Positions 8,036-15,839 of a stretch of DNA of 64,000 nt are shown here, piece after piece. The position numbers and the translations under genes are program-made. The stretch spans positions 248,001-312,000 of the forward strand of contig NZ_SMNA01000003.1 in the NCBI RefSeq assembly GCF_004353825.1, given 5' to 3'. The DNA comes from Occultella glacieicola. Lineage in GTDB: Bacteria > Actinomycetota > Actinomycetes > Actinomycetales > Beutenbergiaceae. The stretch's first letter is position 1, and the number at the start of each line of letters is the position of its first letter. The notes below the pieces were generated by a model that ran no database searches, was not told where the DNA came from, and saw nothing but the letters and a program-made list of their open reading frames with translations.

Positions 8036-9147
8036 CGCCGGCCACCCCCGATCGTGGCCGGCGCGATGGCGGCGAGCGCGGCCACGACCCCGGCCACGTT
8101 CAGGGTGGGCCAGGTCGGCGGCGTCAGCCCGGCCGACAGCGTGCCCGGATCGAGCCAGCCGCCGAGGACGACCGCCGTCGCGGCGACGATCCCACAGCCG
8201 GCCACGAGGTTCTCGCGCAGACCCCACGGGTCGGGTCGGTACCGGGTACGGTCCACCCGCCGGCCGGCCCGGACCGAGGCTGCGACGGCGACCACCGCGC
8301 CGACGCCCAGACCCACCGCCCCGAGCCAGGCCGGGGCGGCGCCGTCGAGGAGGGCGTAGGTGCCGAGCACCCCGGCGACGAGGGCGACCACCAGGGCGGC
8401 GGTGACGTGACGGCCGCCGCCCGGGGTGGTCCCGCGGGCGTAGCCGCGCGAGTCCATCGAGGCGGCCAGGTCGAGCGAGCGGTCGAGGGCGTCCTGCAGG
8501 ACCGGGATCAGCCGGCCGGCGAAGGCCCGGGGTCCGCGGGCGTCCAGACCGCGCAGGCGCTGCGCCCGGCGGACCCGGCCGACGGCGGTGAACAGTTGCG
8601 GGGTCACGGTCACCGCGATCACGACGGCCGTGCTCAGGTGGTGCAGGGAGGCGGGCACGCTGCGCAGGGCGCGCTTGGGGTTGGCGAGCGCGTTCGCGGC
8701 GCCGAAGGTGATGATGAGCGCGGCCAGGCGCAAGCCGGCGTAGATCGCACCGAGGAGCCCCGCGGTGTGCACGGGGCCGAGCAGGGTGAGGCTGTCGACC
8801 CAGTCGGGCAACGGCACGGTGGGCAGGTCGATCAGGACCGGACTGGAGTCCGGCAGGCCGACGACGACGTAGAACGCCACGCGCACCGCGACCACGACCA
8901 GCCCGAGGATCAGGTAGGCGCCGAACGCCCGGGCCCACGGGCTCTCGTCCCGGCAGACGGTCACGACCAGCACGACGGCAGCCAGGAGCAGCGCGATCAC
9001 GAGCGGGTTCTGCGTGCGGGTGATCGCCACGGCGATCCCGGCCGCCCACGCCCACCAGGCCAGCGGGTGCAGGCCCCGTCCGCGGGCCGGAGTCGCCTCC
9101 GCCCGGGCGACCGGGCCCTCGATGACGGCCACGGCGGGCCCGCTCAC
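8032..9147 (-). CDS. ECF transporter transmembrane component EcfT (CbiQ family)
   Basis: Membrane coupling subunit of the ECF transporter, 371 aa. The first part has paired hydrophobic helices (about residues 28-65 and 70-95). The cytosolic coupling region holds ANPKRALRSVP and AASMDSRGYAR, the latter matching the Ala-Arg-Gly coupling motif that docks on the ATPases. Extra helices follow at about 245-300 and 330-365, making it longer than the usual 260-280-aa EcfT. Start and stop overlap both neighbours by 4 bases, indicating tight translational coupling. Confidence 0.9.
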   Translation of the reverse strand: MSGPAVAVIEGPVARAEATPARGRGLHPLAWWAWAAGIAVAITRTQNPLVIALLLAAVVLVVTVCRDESPWARAFGAYLILGLVVVAVRVAFYVVVGLPDSSPVLIDLPTVPLPDWVDSLTLLGPVHTAGLLGAIYAGLRLAALIITFGAANALANPKRALRSVPASLHHLSTAVVIAVTVTPQLFTAVGRVRRAQRLRGLDARGPRAFAGRLIPVLQDALDRSLDLAASMDSRGYARGTTPGGGRHVTAALVVALVAGVLGTYALLDGAAPAWLGAVGLGVGAVVAVAASVRAGRRVDRTRYRPDPWGLRENLVAGCGIVAATAVVLGGWLDPGTLSAGLTPPTWPTLNVAGVVAALAAIAPATIGGGRR

Positions 9148-9848
9148 TCCTCCCGCGCGGCGCGGCGCCGACGCGCCACCAGGGTCGCGACCACGATGAC
9201 GGCGGCCACCGCGGCGAGACCGGCGATCAGCCCGACCGGGACGCCGGAGTCCGCATCCTCGGCGGCGGCGTCGGGGTCGGTGGACTCGGACGCATCCCCG
9301 GTGGCCTGCTCCTCGGCGGACGTCTCGGTCGACTCCTGCGCCGGCCCGTCACCTCCGGCGGCTGCGGCGACGTCGGCTGCCGTGACGGTCGGGCCGGCGG
9401 TGCCGTCGAAGTAACGCCAGCCCTCGAAGGACCCGACGGCCGGGTCGGAGCCGTCCGCGCCCACCTGGTAGCTCACCCACTCCGCCCCGGGCTCCGCGCT
9501 CCAGTAGGACCAGAAGTTCCCGTCGAACTCGTCCGGCCCCGGACACGGGTCCGGCTGCGAATCGATCGTGCAGAGCAGACCCGAGCTCGAGTTCACGGGT
9601 GCGAAGCCGGCGAGTTCGAGCGCCTCTCGGCCCGAAGCCGGATCGCCCTCGGCGCAGCCGATCTCGACCTCGCCGCCGAGGCCGGTGAAGTCGACGACGA
9701 CCGTGACGCCCTCGTCCTCGGTCGGGCAGCCGCCCTCGGGGGCGGGGGCGCCGGCCGCGGACGCGGCGGTGGGCACGAGGGCGAGCAGGCCGAGACCGAG
9801 CGTGGCCGCGGCCAGCGTCCGGGTCGCGGAGGCGAACAGGTGCTTCAT
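9144..9848 (-). CDS. SCO2322-like secreted, C-terminally anchored protein of the B12 transporter operon
   Basis: First gene of the cobalamin-riboswitch operon, 234 aa. It has a signal peptide (residues 1-32, ending AASA), an extracytoplasmic domain with four Cys that could form two disulphides, and aromatic pairs WSYW and WVSY. An acidic Ser/Thr/Asp-rich spacer of about 50 residues and a C-terminal membrane helix with an Arg-rich stop follow (about residues 200-226). It matches, from memory, the SCO2322 family that accompanies cobalamin ECF transporters in actinobacteria and recalls the transcobalamin-like DUF4430 fold. A role in corrinoid capture at the cell surface is inference. The ATG at 9848 has GGAAGG upstream. 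Confidence 0.85.
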   Translation of the reverse strand: MKHLFASATRTLAAATLGLGLLALVPTAASAAGAPAPEGGCPTEDEGVTVVVDFTGLGGEVEIGCAEGDPASGREALELAGFAPVNSSSGLLCTIDSQPDPCPGPDEFDGNFWSYWSAEPGAEWVSYQVGADGSDPAVGSFEGWRYFDGTAGPTVTAADVAAAAGGDGPAQESTETSAEEQATGDASESTDPDAAAEDADSGVPVGLIAGLAAVAAVIVVATLVARRRRAAREE

Positions 9849-9964
9849 GGTGCTGGAGCCTTCCGGGAGGGGGCCTGCGGTGCGGGCCCGCTCCCCCGGA
9901 TCCGGGCACGACGGCACCGGACGAGGACTCGGGCTCCTCCCGCAGTCCACGACGGGTCGAGCCG
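9849..9964 (-). promoter_or_regulatory. Expression platform of the cobalamin riboswitch
   Basis: Between aptamer and start codon, GGGGGAGCGGGCC can pair with GGCCCCCTCCC on the minus strand. The downstream arm ends within a few bases of the GGAAGG ribosome-binding site. No T-tract follows, so control of translation initiation is more likely than transcription termination. The pairing is seen; the mechanism is inferred. Confidence 0.5.
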
Positions 9965-10070
9965 TCGACCCGAGCAGGCGATCCGGCTCGTCGCCCGCGC
10001 CATGATGCGGGCGACCCACGGTTGCGGGACAGCGCCGGCTTCGGACCGGCTTCCCCTGACCTCGGGTCGA
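9965..10070 (-). ncRNA. Cobalamin (B12) riboswitch aptamer
   Basis: Read on the minus strand, this segment has GGGGAAGCCGGTCCGAAGCC, then GCTGTCCCGCAACCGTG (10033-10017), then AGCCGGATCGCCTGC (B12 box, about 9988-9974). These are the conserved core blocks of the cobalamin riboswitch in the right order. The closing stem P1 is perfect: TCGACCCGAG (10070-10061) pairs with CTCGGGTCGA (9974-9965). A peripheral hairpin TCGCCCGC/GCGGGCGA lies between the blocks. The aptamer ends 116 bases before the SCO2322-like start codon, so B12 should repress the ECF operon. Confidence 0.93.
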
Positions 10071-10149
10071 TTGGGTTGTGTTGAGGCGCAGTCTATGGCC
10101 GCGCGGCGGGAACCGTGCGCCGACGTGGCGGCGGTGGCATGCTCCAGGC

Positions 10150-10737
10150 ATGGCAACGATCTCGACCGGCACCGGCGACGACGGCACCACCGGACTCTTC
10201 CTCGGCGGACGGGTGTCCAAGGCCGAGTCGCAGGTGGAGGCGGCCGGCGACCTCGACGAGACGGTCGCCGTGCTCGGGGTGGCCCGCGCCGCGTGCGCCG
10301 GCGGGGCCACCGTCCCCTTCGGCGACACCGACGACGGCGGCGCGGAGCTCGCGAGCCTGTTGCTGCGGCTGCAGCGCGAACTGTTCGTGTGCGGCGCCGA
10401 CCTGTCCACGAACCCGTTCCACCGGGACCGCCTGGTCCCCGGGACGTCGCTCGTGACGTCGCAGATGGTGGCGGATCTCGAGGCCCTCATGGCCGACCTC
10501 GTGGAACGGCGCCCGCTACGCCCGGTGTTCATCGTGCCGGGCTCGAACCCGGTCGGCGCCTCCCTCGACCACGCCCGCACGGTGGCTCGGCGGGCCGAGC
10601 GCCACGTGGTCGCGGCGCGCGCCTCCGGGGTCGAGGTGAACCCCCAGTTGTCCACGTACCTGAACCGGTTCTCGGACCTGCTCTTCGTGCTGGCCCGGCA
10701 CGCAGGCGGACCGGACGAGCCTGCCAGCCACGACTGA
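10150..10737 (+). CDS. Cob(I)alamin adenosyltransferase (PduO type)
   Basis: ATP:cob(I)alamin adenosyltransferase of 195 aa, making adenosylcobalamin from imported B12 in the cytoplasm. Family patterns seen are GRVSKAESQVEAAGDLDETVAVLG near the N terminus, LQRELFVCGADL, FIVPGSNPVGASLDHART and ARRAERHVV, then NPQLSTYLNRFSDLLFVLAR. It is transcribed divergently from the riboswitch-controlled B12 uptake operon, which strongly fits function. The frame is open 24 codons upstream. The ATG at 10150 is chosen by alignment to the family start; no clear ribosome-binding site is seen, and CATGCT lies 6 bases upstream as a possible leaderless -10 box. Confidence 0.9.
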   Translation: MATISTGTGDDGTTGLFLGGRVSKAESQVEAAGDLDETVAVLGVARAACAGGATVPFGDTDDGGAELASLLLRLQRELFVCGADLSTNPFHRDRLVPGTSLVTSQMVADLEALMADLVERRPLRPVFIVPGSNPVGASLDHARTVARRAERHVVAARASGVEVNPQLSTYLNRFSDLLFVLARHAGGPDEPASHD

Positions 10738-10775
10738 CCCGCCGCGACGTCCCGATCGTCGAGGCGATCGTACGC

Positions 10776-11112
10776 TCAGACCTCGGTGGCCCGCCGGGCC
10801 GTGATCTCCTCGGTGATCTCGCGGAACCTCTCCTCGGTGAGCGGATAGAAGAACATCACCGAGACCGAGAGCAACATGAAGGCGCCGACCAGGCCACCGG
10901 CCCACAACTGGATGCTCGCCGCCACACCGTCGGCCTGCATCTGCCCGGCCGCAGCGCTCGCGGCGCTGAACCCGGCCCAGGTGAGCGCGAAGCCACCGAC
11001 GAAGCCGCCCGAGCGCCTCCGCGACCCTCGTCCCCACGAGCGTCGCGCCGGCACCGTAGTGCTCGAACATCGTCACTACCGGCACCTCCGCCGGACGCTG
11101 ATCGGTCTCCAT
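10776..11112 (-). pseudogene. Truncated, frameshifted MFS (GPH-type sugar:cation symporter) remnant
   Basis: The segment encodes only the last quarter of a major-facilitator transporter. The 3' part reads GGFVGGFALTWAGFSAA, a membrane helix LWAGGLVGAFMLLSVSVMFF, and the family end YPLTEERFREITEEI. The 5' part, MFEHYGAGATLVGTRVAEAL, is in another frame. Removing one base from the CCC run at 11008-11010 joins the frames into a normal reading (EALGGFVGGFAL). The roughly 350 N-terminal residues are absent. It lies beyond the hairpin that ends the sugar operon and may be a relic of that locus. Confidence 0.65.
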
Positions 11113-11298
11113 CGCGCTCACTCTCCCGATAGTCCGGCGGGCCTCTTCGCCACCGTCGTCTGGTTCGTTGTCGAGTGCCCCCGGCTCACCCCAGCATGCC
11201 CTCAACGCGATCGGAATGTGTGCAGTTCGTGAAGAGACGGCGGACGGGGTGTTGTCGGCGACGGATCGCCACGGTGGTTCCCGGTCCGCCGACATGCC

Positions 11299-11334
11299 GA
11301 GGGCGTCCCCCGGCACCGGCCGGGGGACGCCCTC
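11299..11334 (-). terminator. Strong hairpin at the end of the sugar operon
   Basis: GAGGGCGTCCCCCGGC (11299-11314) and its exact reverse complement (11319-11334) form a 16-bp perfect stem with the 4-base loop ACCG, starting 8 bases after the isomerase stop codon. There is no T-tract, as is usual for actinobacterial terminators. Confidence 0.8.
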
Positions 11335-11342
11335 GTCGATGG

Positions 11343-12347
11343 TCAGCGGGTGCTGAACGCGGCGTCGAACGCGGCCTCGGGCGCGTCGAAGGCGAACCGC
11401 TTCACGAACTCCAGCGCCTCCGGTGCCCCGACGAGCCGGTCCATGCCGGCGTCCTCCCATTCCACCGAGATGGGGCCGTCGTAGCCGATGTGGTTGAGCG
11501 CGCGGAAGGCGTCCTCCCAGGGCACGTCGCCGTGCCCGGTGGAGACGAAGTCCCAACCGCGGCGCGGGTCCGCCCAGGGCAGGTGCGAGGACAGCCGACC
11601 GTTGCGGCCGTTGGTCATCCGCAGCTTCGTGTCCTTGCAGTCGACGTGGTAGATGCGGTCGGCGAAGTCGACGAGGAAGGAGACCGGGTCGATCTGCTGC
11701 CAGACCATGTGGCTCGGGTCCCAGTTCAGGCCGAACGCCTCCCGGTGCCCGATGGCCTCGAGGGTGCGCACGGTCGACCAGTAGTCGTAGGCGATCTCGC
11801 TCGGGTGCACCTCATGTGCGAACCGGACCCCGACCTCGTCGAAGACATCCAGGATCGGGTTCCACCGGTCCGCGAAGTCCTGATAGCCGGCCGCGATGAT
11901 CTCGTCGCGCACGGGCGGGAACATCGCGACGTACTTCCAGATCGCCGACCCGGTGAAGCCGACCACCGTCTTGACGCCGAGCCGGGCGGCGGCCCGGGCC
12001 GTGTTCTTCATCTCCTCGGCGGCCCGCCGGCGCACACCCTCGGCGTCGCCGTCGCCCCAGATGGAGTCGGGCAGCATCTCGCGGTGCCGGATGTCGATCG
12101 GGTCGTCGCAGACGGCCTGTCCCTTGAGGTGGTTGGAGATCGCCCAGACCTTGAGGTCGTACCGGGCGAGCAGGTCCAGCTTCTCCTGGACGTAGTCGTC
12201 GTCGGTGGCGGCGCGGTTCGGGTCCAGGTGGTCGCCCCAACAGGCGATCTCGAGGCCGTCGTAGCCCCACTCGGAGGCGAGCCGGGCGACCTCCTCGAAC
12301 GGGAGGTCCGCCCACTGTCCGGTGAACAGGGTGATCGGTCGTGCCAT
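11343..12347 (-). CDS. Sugar phosphate isomerase/epimerase (xylose-isomerase-like TIM barrel)
   Basis: A 334-aa TIM-barrel protein of the IolE/AP-endonuclease-2 superfamily. Likely divalent-metal ligands are seen in the family order: HEVHPSE, NWDPSHM, YHVDCKD and ISVEWED. Such enzymes isomerise, epimerise or dehydrate cyclitols and keto-sugars. It is the last intact gene of the ABC transporter operon, 39 bases after the dehydrogenase, and a GAGGAG ribosome-binding site precedes the ATG. Pairing with a Gfo/Idh/MocA dehydrogenase suggests an oxidation then isomerisation route, as for inositols or 3-keto-glycosides. The actual sugar is unknown. Confidence 0.87.
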   Translation of the reverse strand: MARPITLFTGQWADLPFEEVARLASEWGYDGLEIACWGDHLDPNRAATDDDYVQEKLDLLARYDLKVWAISNHLKGQAVCDDPIDIRHREMLPDSIWGDGDAEGVRRRAAEEMKNTARAAARLGVKTVVGFTGSAIWKYVAMFPPVRDEIIAAGYQDFADRWNPILDVFDEVGVRFAHEVHPSEIAYDYWSTVRTLEAIGHREAFGLNWDPSHMVWQQIDPVSFLVDFADRIYHVDCKDTKLRMTNGRNGRLSSHLPWADPRRGWDFVSTGHGDVPWEDAFRALNHIGYDGPISVEWEDAGMDRLVGAPEALEFVKRFAFDAPEAAFDAAFSTR

Positions 12348-12386
12348 GGGAAATCTGCTCCTCGCTGCGGGTTGTCTTCGGTCTGA

Positions 12387-13580
12387 TCAGGCTGGTTCGG
12401 TGCCGGAGGTCGGGACCGTCACCCAGTTGCTCCCACTCTGGGCGCTCTCCTCGACGGCAGCAAGGACCCGCTGGACCGCGAGCCCGTCCGCGAACGACGG
12501 TTCGGGCTGGTCGCCGGCGGCGATCGCCGTAGTCAGGTCCACCACCTGGTGGGTGAACGCGTGCTCGTAGCCGAGGCCGTGACCGGCCGGCCACCACGCG
12601 GAGATGAACGGGTGCTCCGGTTCGGTGACGAGGATCCGGCGGTACCCGGCGGTGCGGGTGTCCTCGCCGGCGTCGAAGTACTCGAGCACGTTCAGGTCCT
12701 CCAGGTCGAACGCGATCGAGCCGGCCGAGCCGTTGATCTCGAACCGCAGGGCGTTCTTGCGGCCCCAGGCGAACCGGGTGGCCTCGAACGTCCCGATCGC
12801 GCCGCCGGTGAGGCGGGCCAGCCAGATCGAGGCGTCGTCCACGGTCACCGGCCCGAGTTCCGCGCCGCCGGTGCCGGCCAGGCCGGAGAACTCGGTGGCC
12901 ACGGGGCGCTCCTTGACGAACGTCTCGGTGAGACCGGCGACGCCCGTGATCGCCTGACCGGTGACGAACTGGATCAGGTCGGTGATGTGGGCGCCGATGT
13001 CCCCGAGCGCACCGGAACCGGCCCTCGTCTTGTCCAGCCGCCAGGACAGTGGTGCGCCGGAGTCCGCGATCCAGTCCTGGAGGTACTGGGCCCGAACCTG
13101 CCGGATCGTCCCGAGCCGACCCTCGTCGACGAACTGACGGGCGAGCTGGATGGCGGGGACCCGGCGGTAGGTGAAGCCCACCATCGCGAGCACGCCGTTG
13201 GCACGGGCGGCCTCGGCGGCGGCGGCCATCTGTTCGGCCTCGGCGACCGAGTTCGCCAGTGGCTTCTCGCAGAGCACGTGCTTGCCGGCCTCCAGGGCGG
13301 CGATAGCGATCTCCGCGTGAGTGTCACCCGGCGTGCACACATCCACCAGGTCGACGTCATCGCGGGCGATCGCGGTGCGCCAGTCCGTCTCCGTGTCACG
13401 CCAGTCCAGCTTCTGCGCCGCGGCGGCCAGCGCCTGCGGGTTCCGCCCGCAGATCACCTGCTGGACCGGGGTGAGCGGCAGATCGAAGAAGCGTGGTGCG
13501 TTGCGCCACGCCTGCGAGTGGGCGGCACCCATGAAGGCGTAGCCGATCATCGCGACGTTCAGGGCTGGACTGACGGACAT
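12387..13580 (-). CDS. Gfo/Idh/MocA-family oxidoreductase
   Basis: NAD(P)-dependent sugar or cyclitol dehydrogenase, 397 aa. The N-terminal Rossmann motif appears as VAMIGYAFMGAAHSQAW, then DLVDVCTPGDTHAEIA and the family's HVLCEKPLANS, whose Lys is catalytic. The substrate-binding half has ALGDIGAHITDLIQF, where Asp and His of the GDIGxH motif contribute to catalysis. An ATG five codons further upstream exists, but GAGAGAG just before 13580 favours this start. It acts with the downstream isomerase and the upstream ABC importer. Substrate not assigned. Confidence 0.9.
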   Translation of the reverse strand: MSVSPALNVAMIGYAFMGAAHSQAWRNAPRFFDLPLTPVQQVICGRNPQALAAAAQKLDWRDTETDWRTAIARDDVDLVDVCTPGDTHAEIAIAALEAGKHVLCEKPLANSVAEAEQMAAAAEAARANGVLAMVGFTYRRVPAIQLARQFVDEGRLGTIRQVRAQYLQDWIADSGAPLSWRLDKTRAGSGALGDIGAHITDLIQFVTGQAITGVAGLTETFVKERPVATEFSGLAGTGGAELGPVTVDDASIWLARLTGGAIGTFEATRFAWGRKNALRFEINGSAGSIAFDLEDLNVLEYFDAGEDTRTAGYRRILVTEPEHPFISAWWPAGHGLGYEHAFTHQVVDLTTAIAAGDQPEPSFADGLAVQRVLAAVEESAQSGSNWVTVPTSGTEPA

Positions 13581-13613
13581 GGAACTCTCTCTCATTGGGG
13601 ATTGCTCGTGCGG

Positions 13614-13649
13614 CAGGGCCGTGGCGGCCGGTCGGCCACCACGGCCCTG
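13614..13649 (-). terminator. Intercistronic hairpin downstream of the binding-protein gene
   Basis: CAGGGCCGTGG and CCACGGCCCTG pair over 11 bp, with an inner GGCC/GGCC stem and loop GGTC, 38 bases after the binding-protein stop. Such hairpins between a binding-protein gene and later genes often attenuate readthrough or protect the mRNA 3' end, giving excess binding protein. Confidence 0.6.
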
Positions 13650-13687
13650 GGTCCGACGGCCGGATCACCGACCATCGGCCGAACCGG

Positions 13688-14761
13688 TCAGGACTGGAAG
13701 GCCGTAGGCAGATACTGCTCCACGTTCTCCGACGTCACCACCGGGGCATACAGCTGGATCAGGCGGGGAACCTCGACCTCGACGAGGTCGGTGAGGGCTC
13801 GCTGCTGGACGACGAGCCGGGCCAGCGCGATGCCGTCCGCGGCCTGCGTGGCCGGGTAGATGACGGTGGCCTGGACCACCGAGTCCCCGCTCTGGATCAG
13901 CTCCATCATGTTGACCGATCCGGCGCCGCCGACCATGACGAACTCGTCGCGGCCGGCGTTCTCGATGGCGGCCATCACGCCGACGCCCTGGTCGTCGTCG
14001 TGGTTCCACAGGGCGTCGATCTGAGGCGCGGCCTGGAGCAGGTTCGACGCCGCCGCCTCCCCGCCCTGCACCGTGAAGTCCGCTGCGACCCGGTTGTCGA
14101 CGTCCTGCCCGCACTCGGCCAGGGCGTCGGAGAATCCGCGGCTGCGGTCCTGGGTCAGCGGCAGCGAATCGATGCCGGCGATCTCGGCGATCACGGCATC
14201 GGCATTGTCACCGACCTGCTCGCAGATGTACTGACCCGCGCTGACCCCCATGCCGTAGTTGTCCCCGAGCACGGTGACGCGGGCGGCGTTCGGGTCGGAG
14301 AACTCGCGGTCGACGTTGACGACCACGATGCCCGCCTCCATGGCGCGCAGGGCCACCTCGGTGAGGGCGGCGCCGTCGAACGGCAGCAGCACGATCGCAT
14401 CGACGCCGTCGTTGATGAATGTCTCAACCTGGCTGATCTGCAGGTTGACGTCGTTGGTGCCCTCGGCGACCCGGAGTTCGACGTCGGAGTAGGTGGCCGC
14501 GTGCTCCTCGGCGGCCTCGGTGATGGCACCCATCCAGCCGTGGTCGGCGGCAGGCGCGGAGAAGCCGATCACGACGGTCTCCCCAGCCTCGGCGTTCGGG
14601 TTGCCGCCGCCGCCGTCAGCATCACCGGCGTCACCGGCGGCGGTCTCCTCGTCCTCGGGCGGTGGCTCGTTGCTGGTGCAGCCAGCCGTGACCATGGCCA
14701 CGGCGGCCAGCCCGGCGATACCGACCAGTAGCCGTCGGCGCAGCGTCATCGGTGCAGACAT
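13688..14761 (-). CDS. Sugar ABC transporter substrate-binding lipoprotein (RbsB-like)
   Basis: A 357-aa periplasmic-type binding protein of the ribose/galactose family (peripla_BP_4). It has a lipoprotein signal with lipobox VTAGC at about residues 24-28, followed by an acidic, Gly-rich spacer. The mature domain begins VVIGFSAPAADHGWMGAI and has DAIVLLPFDGAALTE, VVNVDREF and LDAL-like IDALWNHDDDQGVGV. It delivers a sugar or cyclitol to the permease encoded upstream. It is the third gene of the operon, 46 bases after the permease. Confidence 0.92.
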   Translation of the reverse strand: MSAPMTLRRRLLVGIAGLAAVAMVTAGCTSNEPPPEDEETAAGDAGDADGGGGNPNAEAGETVVIGFSAPAADHGWMGAITEAAEEHAATYSDVELRVAEGTNDVNLQISQVETFINDGVDAIVLLPFDGAALTEVALRAMEAGIVVVNVDREFSDPNAARVTVLGDNYGMGVSAGQYICEQVGDNADAVIAEIAGIDSLPLTQDRSRGFSDALAECGQDVDNRVAADFTVQGGEAAASNLLQAAPQIDALWNHDDDQGVGVMAAIENAGRDEFVMVGGAGSVNMMELIQSGDSVVQATVIYPATQAADGIALARLVVQQRALTDLVEVEVPRLIQLYAPVVTSENVEQYLPTAFQS

Positions 14762-14807
14762 GGTGTTTCCTCTCGGTTGGCAAGGCGATGCGATGGGTTC
14801 GGGGGAA

Positions 14808-15839
14808 CTACGGGGACGAGGAACCGGACCGGCTCGCGAACCGCTGCTGGAGCAGCACGGCGAGCACGATGATGGCGCCCTTGACGATGGACTGGGCGGA
14901 GATGGACAGGTTGTTCAGGGTGAAGATGTTGCTCAGCGTCGCGAAGATCAGGACGCCGAAGACCGTGCCGACGATCGTGCCGCGGCCACCGATGAGTAGC
15001 GTGCCGCCCACCACGACGGCGGCGATCGCGTCCAGTTCGTAGAGCCCTCCGTGCGTCGAGCTGCCGACCGTCGTGCGGGCGATCATCATGGCGCCGGCCA
15101 GGCCGGAGCAGAACCCACAGAGCACGTACAGCGCCACGGTGTGGGCTCGTACCCGGATGCCTGCCAACCGAGCGGCTTCGGCGTTGCCGCCCACCGCGAT
15201 GGTCCGGCGCCCGAACGTGGTCCGGTTCAGCAGCACCCAACCGGCGGCGGCGACGATCAGGAACACCCACACCAAGGTCGGCAGGCCCAGCGGCCGGGCA
15301 TCGAAGAAGTTGTCGAACCCCGGCACGTCCAGGATCTGGTTCCGATTGTTCGAGATGATCTCCGCGAGTCCGCGGGCCGCGACCATCATGGCCAGGGTCG
15401 CGATGAACGCGACCACCTTGCCGTAGGCGATGAGGATGCCGCTGACCAGTCCGCAGGCGGCACCGACGGCGCAGGCGGTGAACACCACCACGAGCCAGTG
15501 CACGTCCCCGGCCATGGCCTGGGTGGCGAGCGTGGAGGCCCAGACCGAGGCCAGGCCGAGCACCGAGCCGACGGACAGGTCGATGCCGCCGCCGGTGATC
15601 ACGAACGTCATGCCGACGCTGACCACGCCGGTCACGGAGGCGAACCGCAGGATCGTGATGAAGTTGTCACCGTCCAGGAACCGGGTGTCGGCAGTGAACC
15701 AGCCGACCAGGCAGAGCCCGAGGAGAGCGATCACGAGTCCCAGGTTGCGCACCATCCCGCCAGGCAACGAGATGCGTCGGCCCCCGGTCCGGACGGTCTC
15801 CTGTGACGGCGGCGGTGGGGCTTCGGCGGAGGCACTCAC
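14808..15839 (-). CDS. Sugar ABC transporter permease (RbsC-like)
   Basis: Membrane permease of 343 aa with 8-10 predicted helices. Family signatures are FVITGGGIDLSVGSVLGLASV, then AFIATLAMMVAARGLAEI, and GRRTIAVGGNAEAARLAGIRV, the cytoplasmic loop that contacts the ATPase. The GTG start overlaps the ATPase stop by 4 bases. It forms the channel of the ribose-type importer with the neighbouring ATPase and binding protein. Confidence 0.93.
   Translation of the reverse strand: MSASAEAPPPPSQETVRTGGRRISLPGGMVRNLGLVIALLGLCLVGWFTADTRFLDGDNFITILRFASVTGVVSVGMTFVITGGGIDLSVGSVLGLASVWASTLATQAMAGDVHWLVVVFTACAVGAACGLVSGILIAYGKVVAFIATLAMMVAARGLAEIISNNRNQILDVPGFDNFFDARPLGLPTLVWVFLIVAAAGWVLLNRTTFGRRTIAVGGNAEAARLAGIRVRAHTVALYVLCGFCSGLAGAMMIARTTVGSSTHGGLYELDAIAAVVVGGTLLIGGRGTIVGTVFGVLIFATLSNIFTLNNLSISAQSIVKGAIIVLAVLLQQRFASRSGSSSP

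Noticed and set aside
10516-11556. A 346-codon minus-strand open frame
   Set aside because: It merges antisense sequence of neighbouring genes with one piece of the MFS relic. Only the short MFS-like segment is meaningful.
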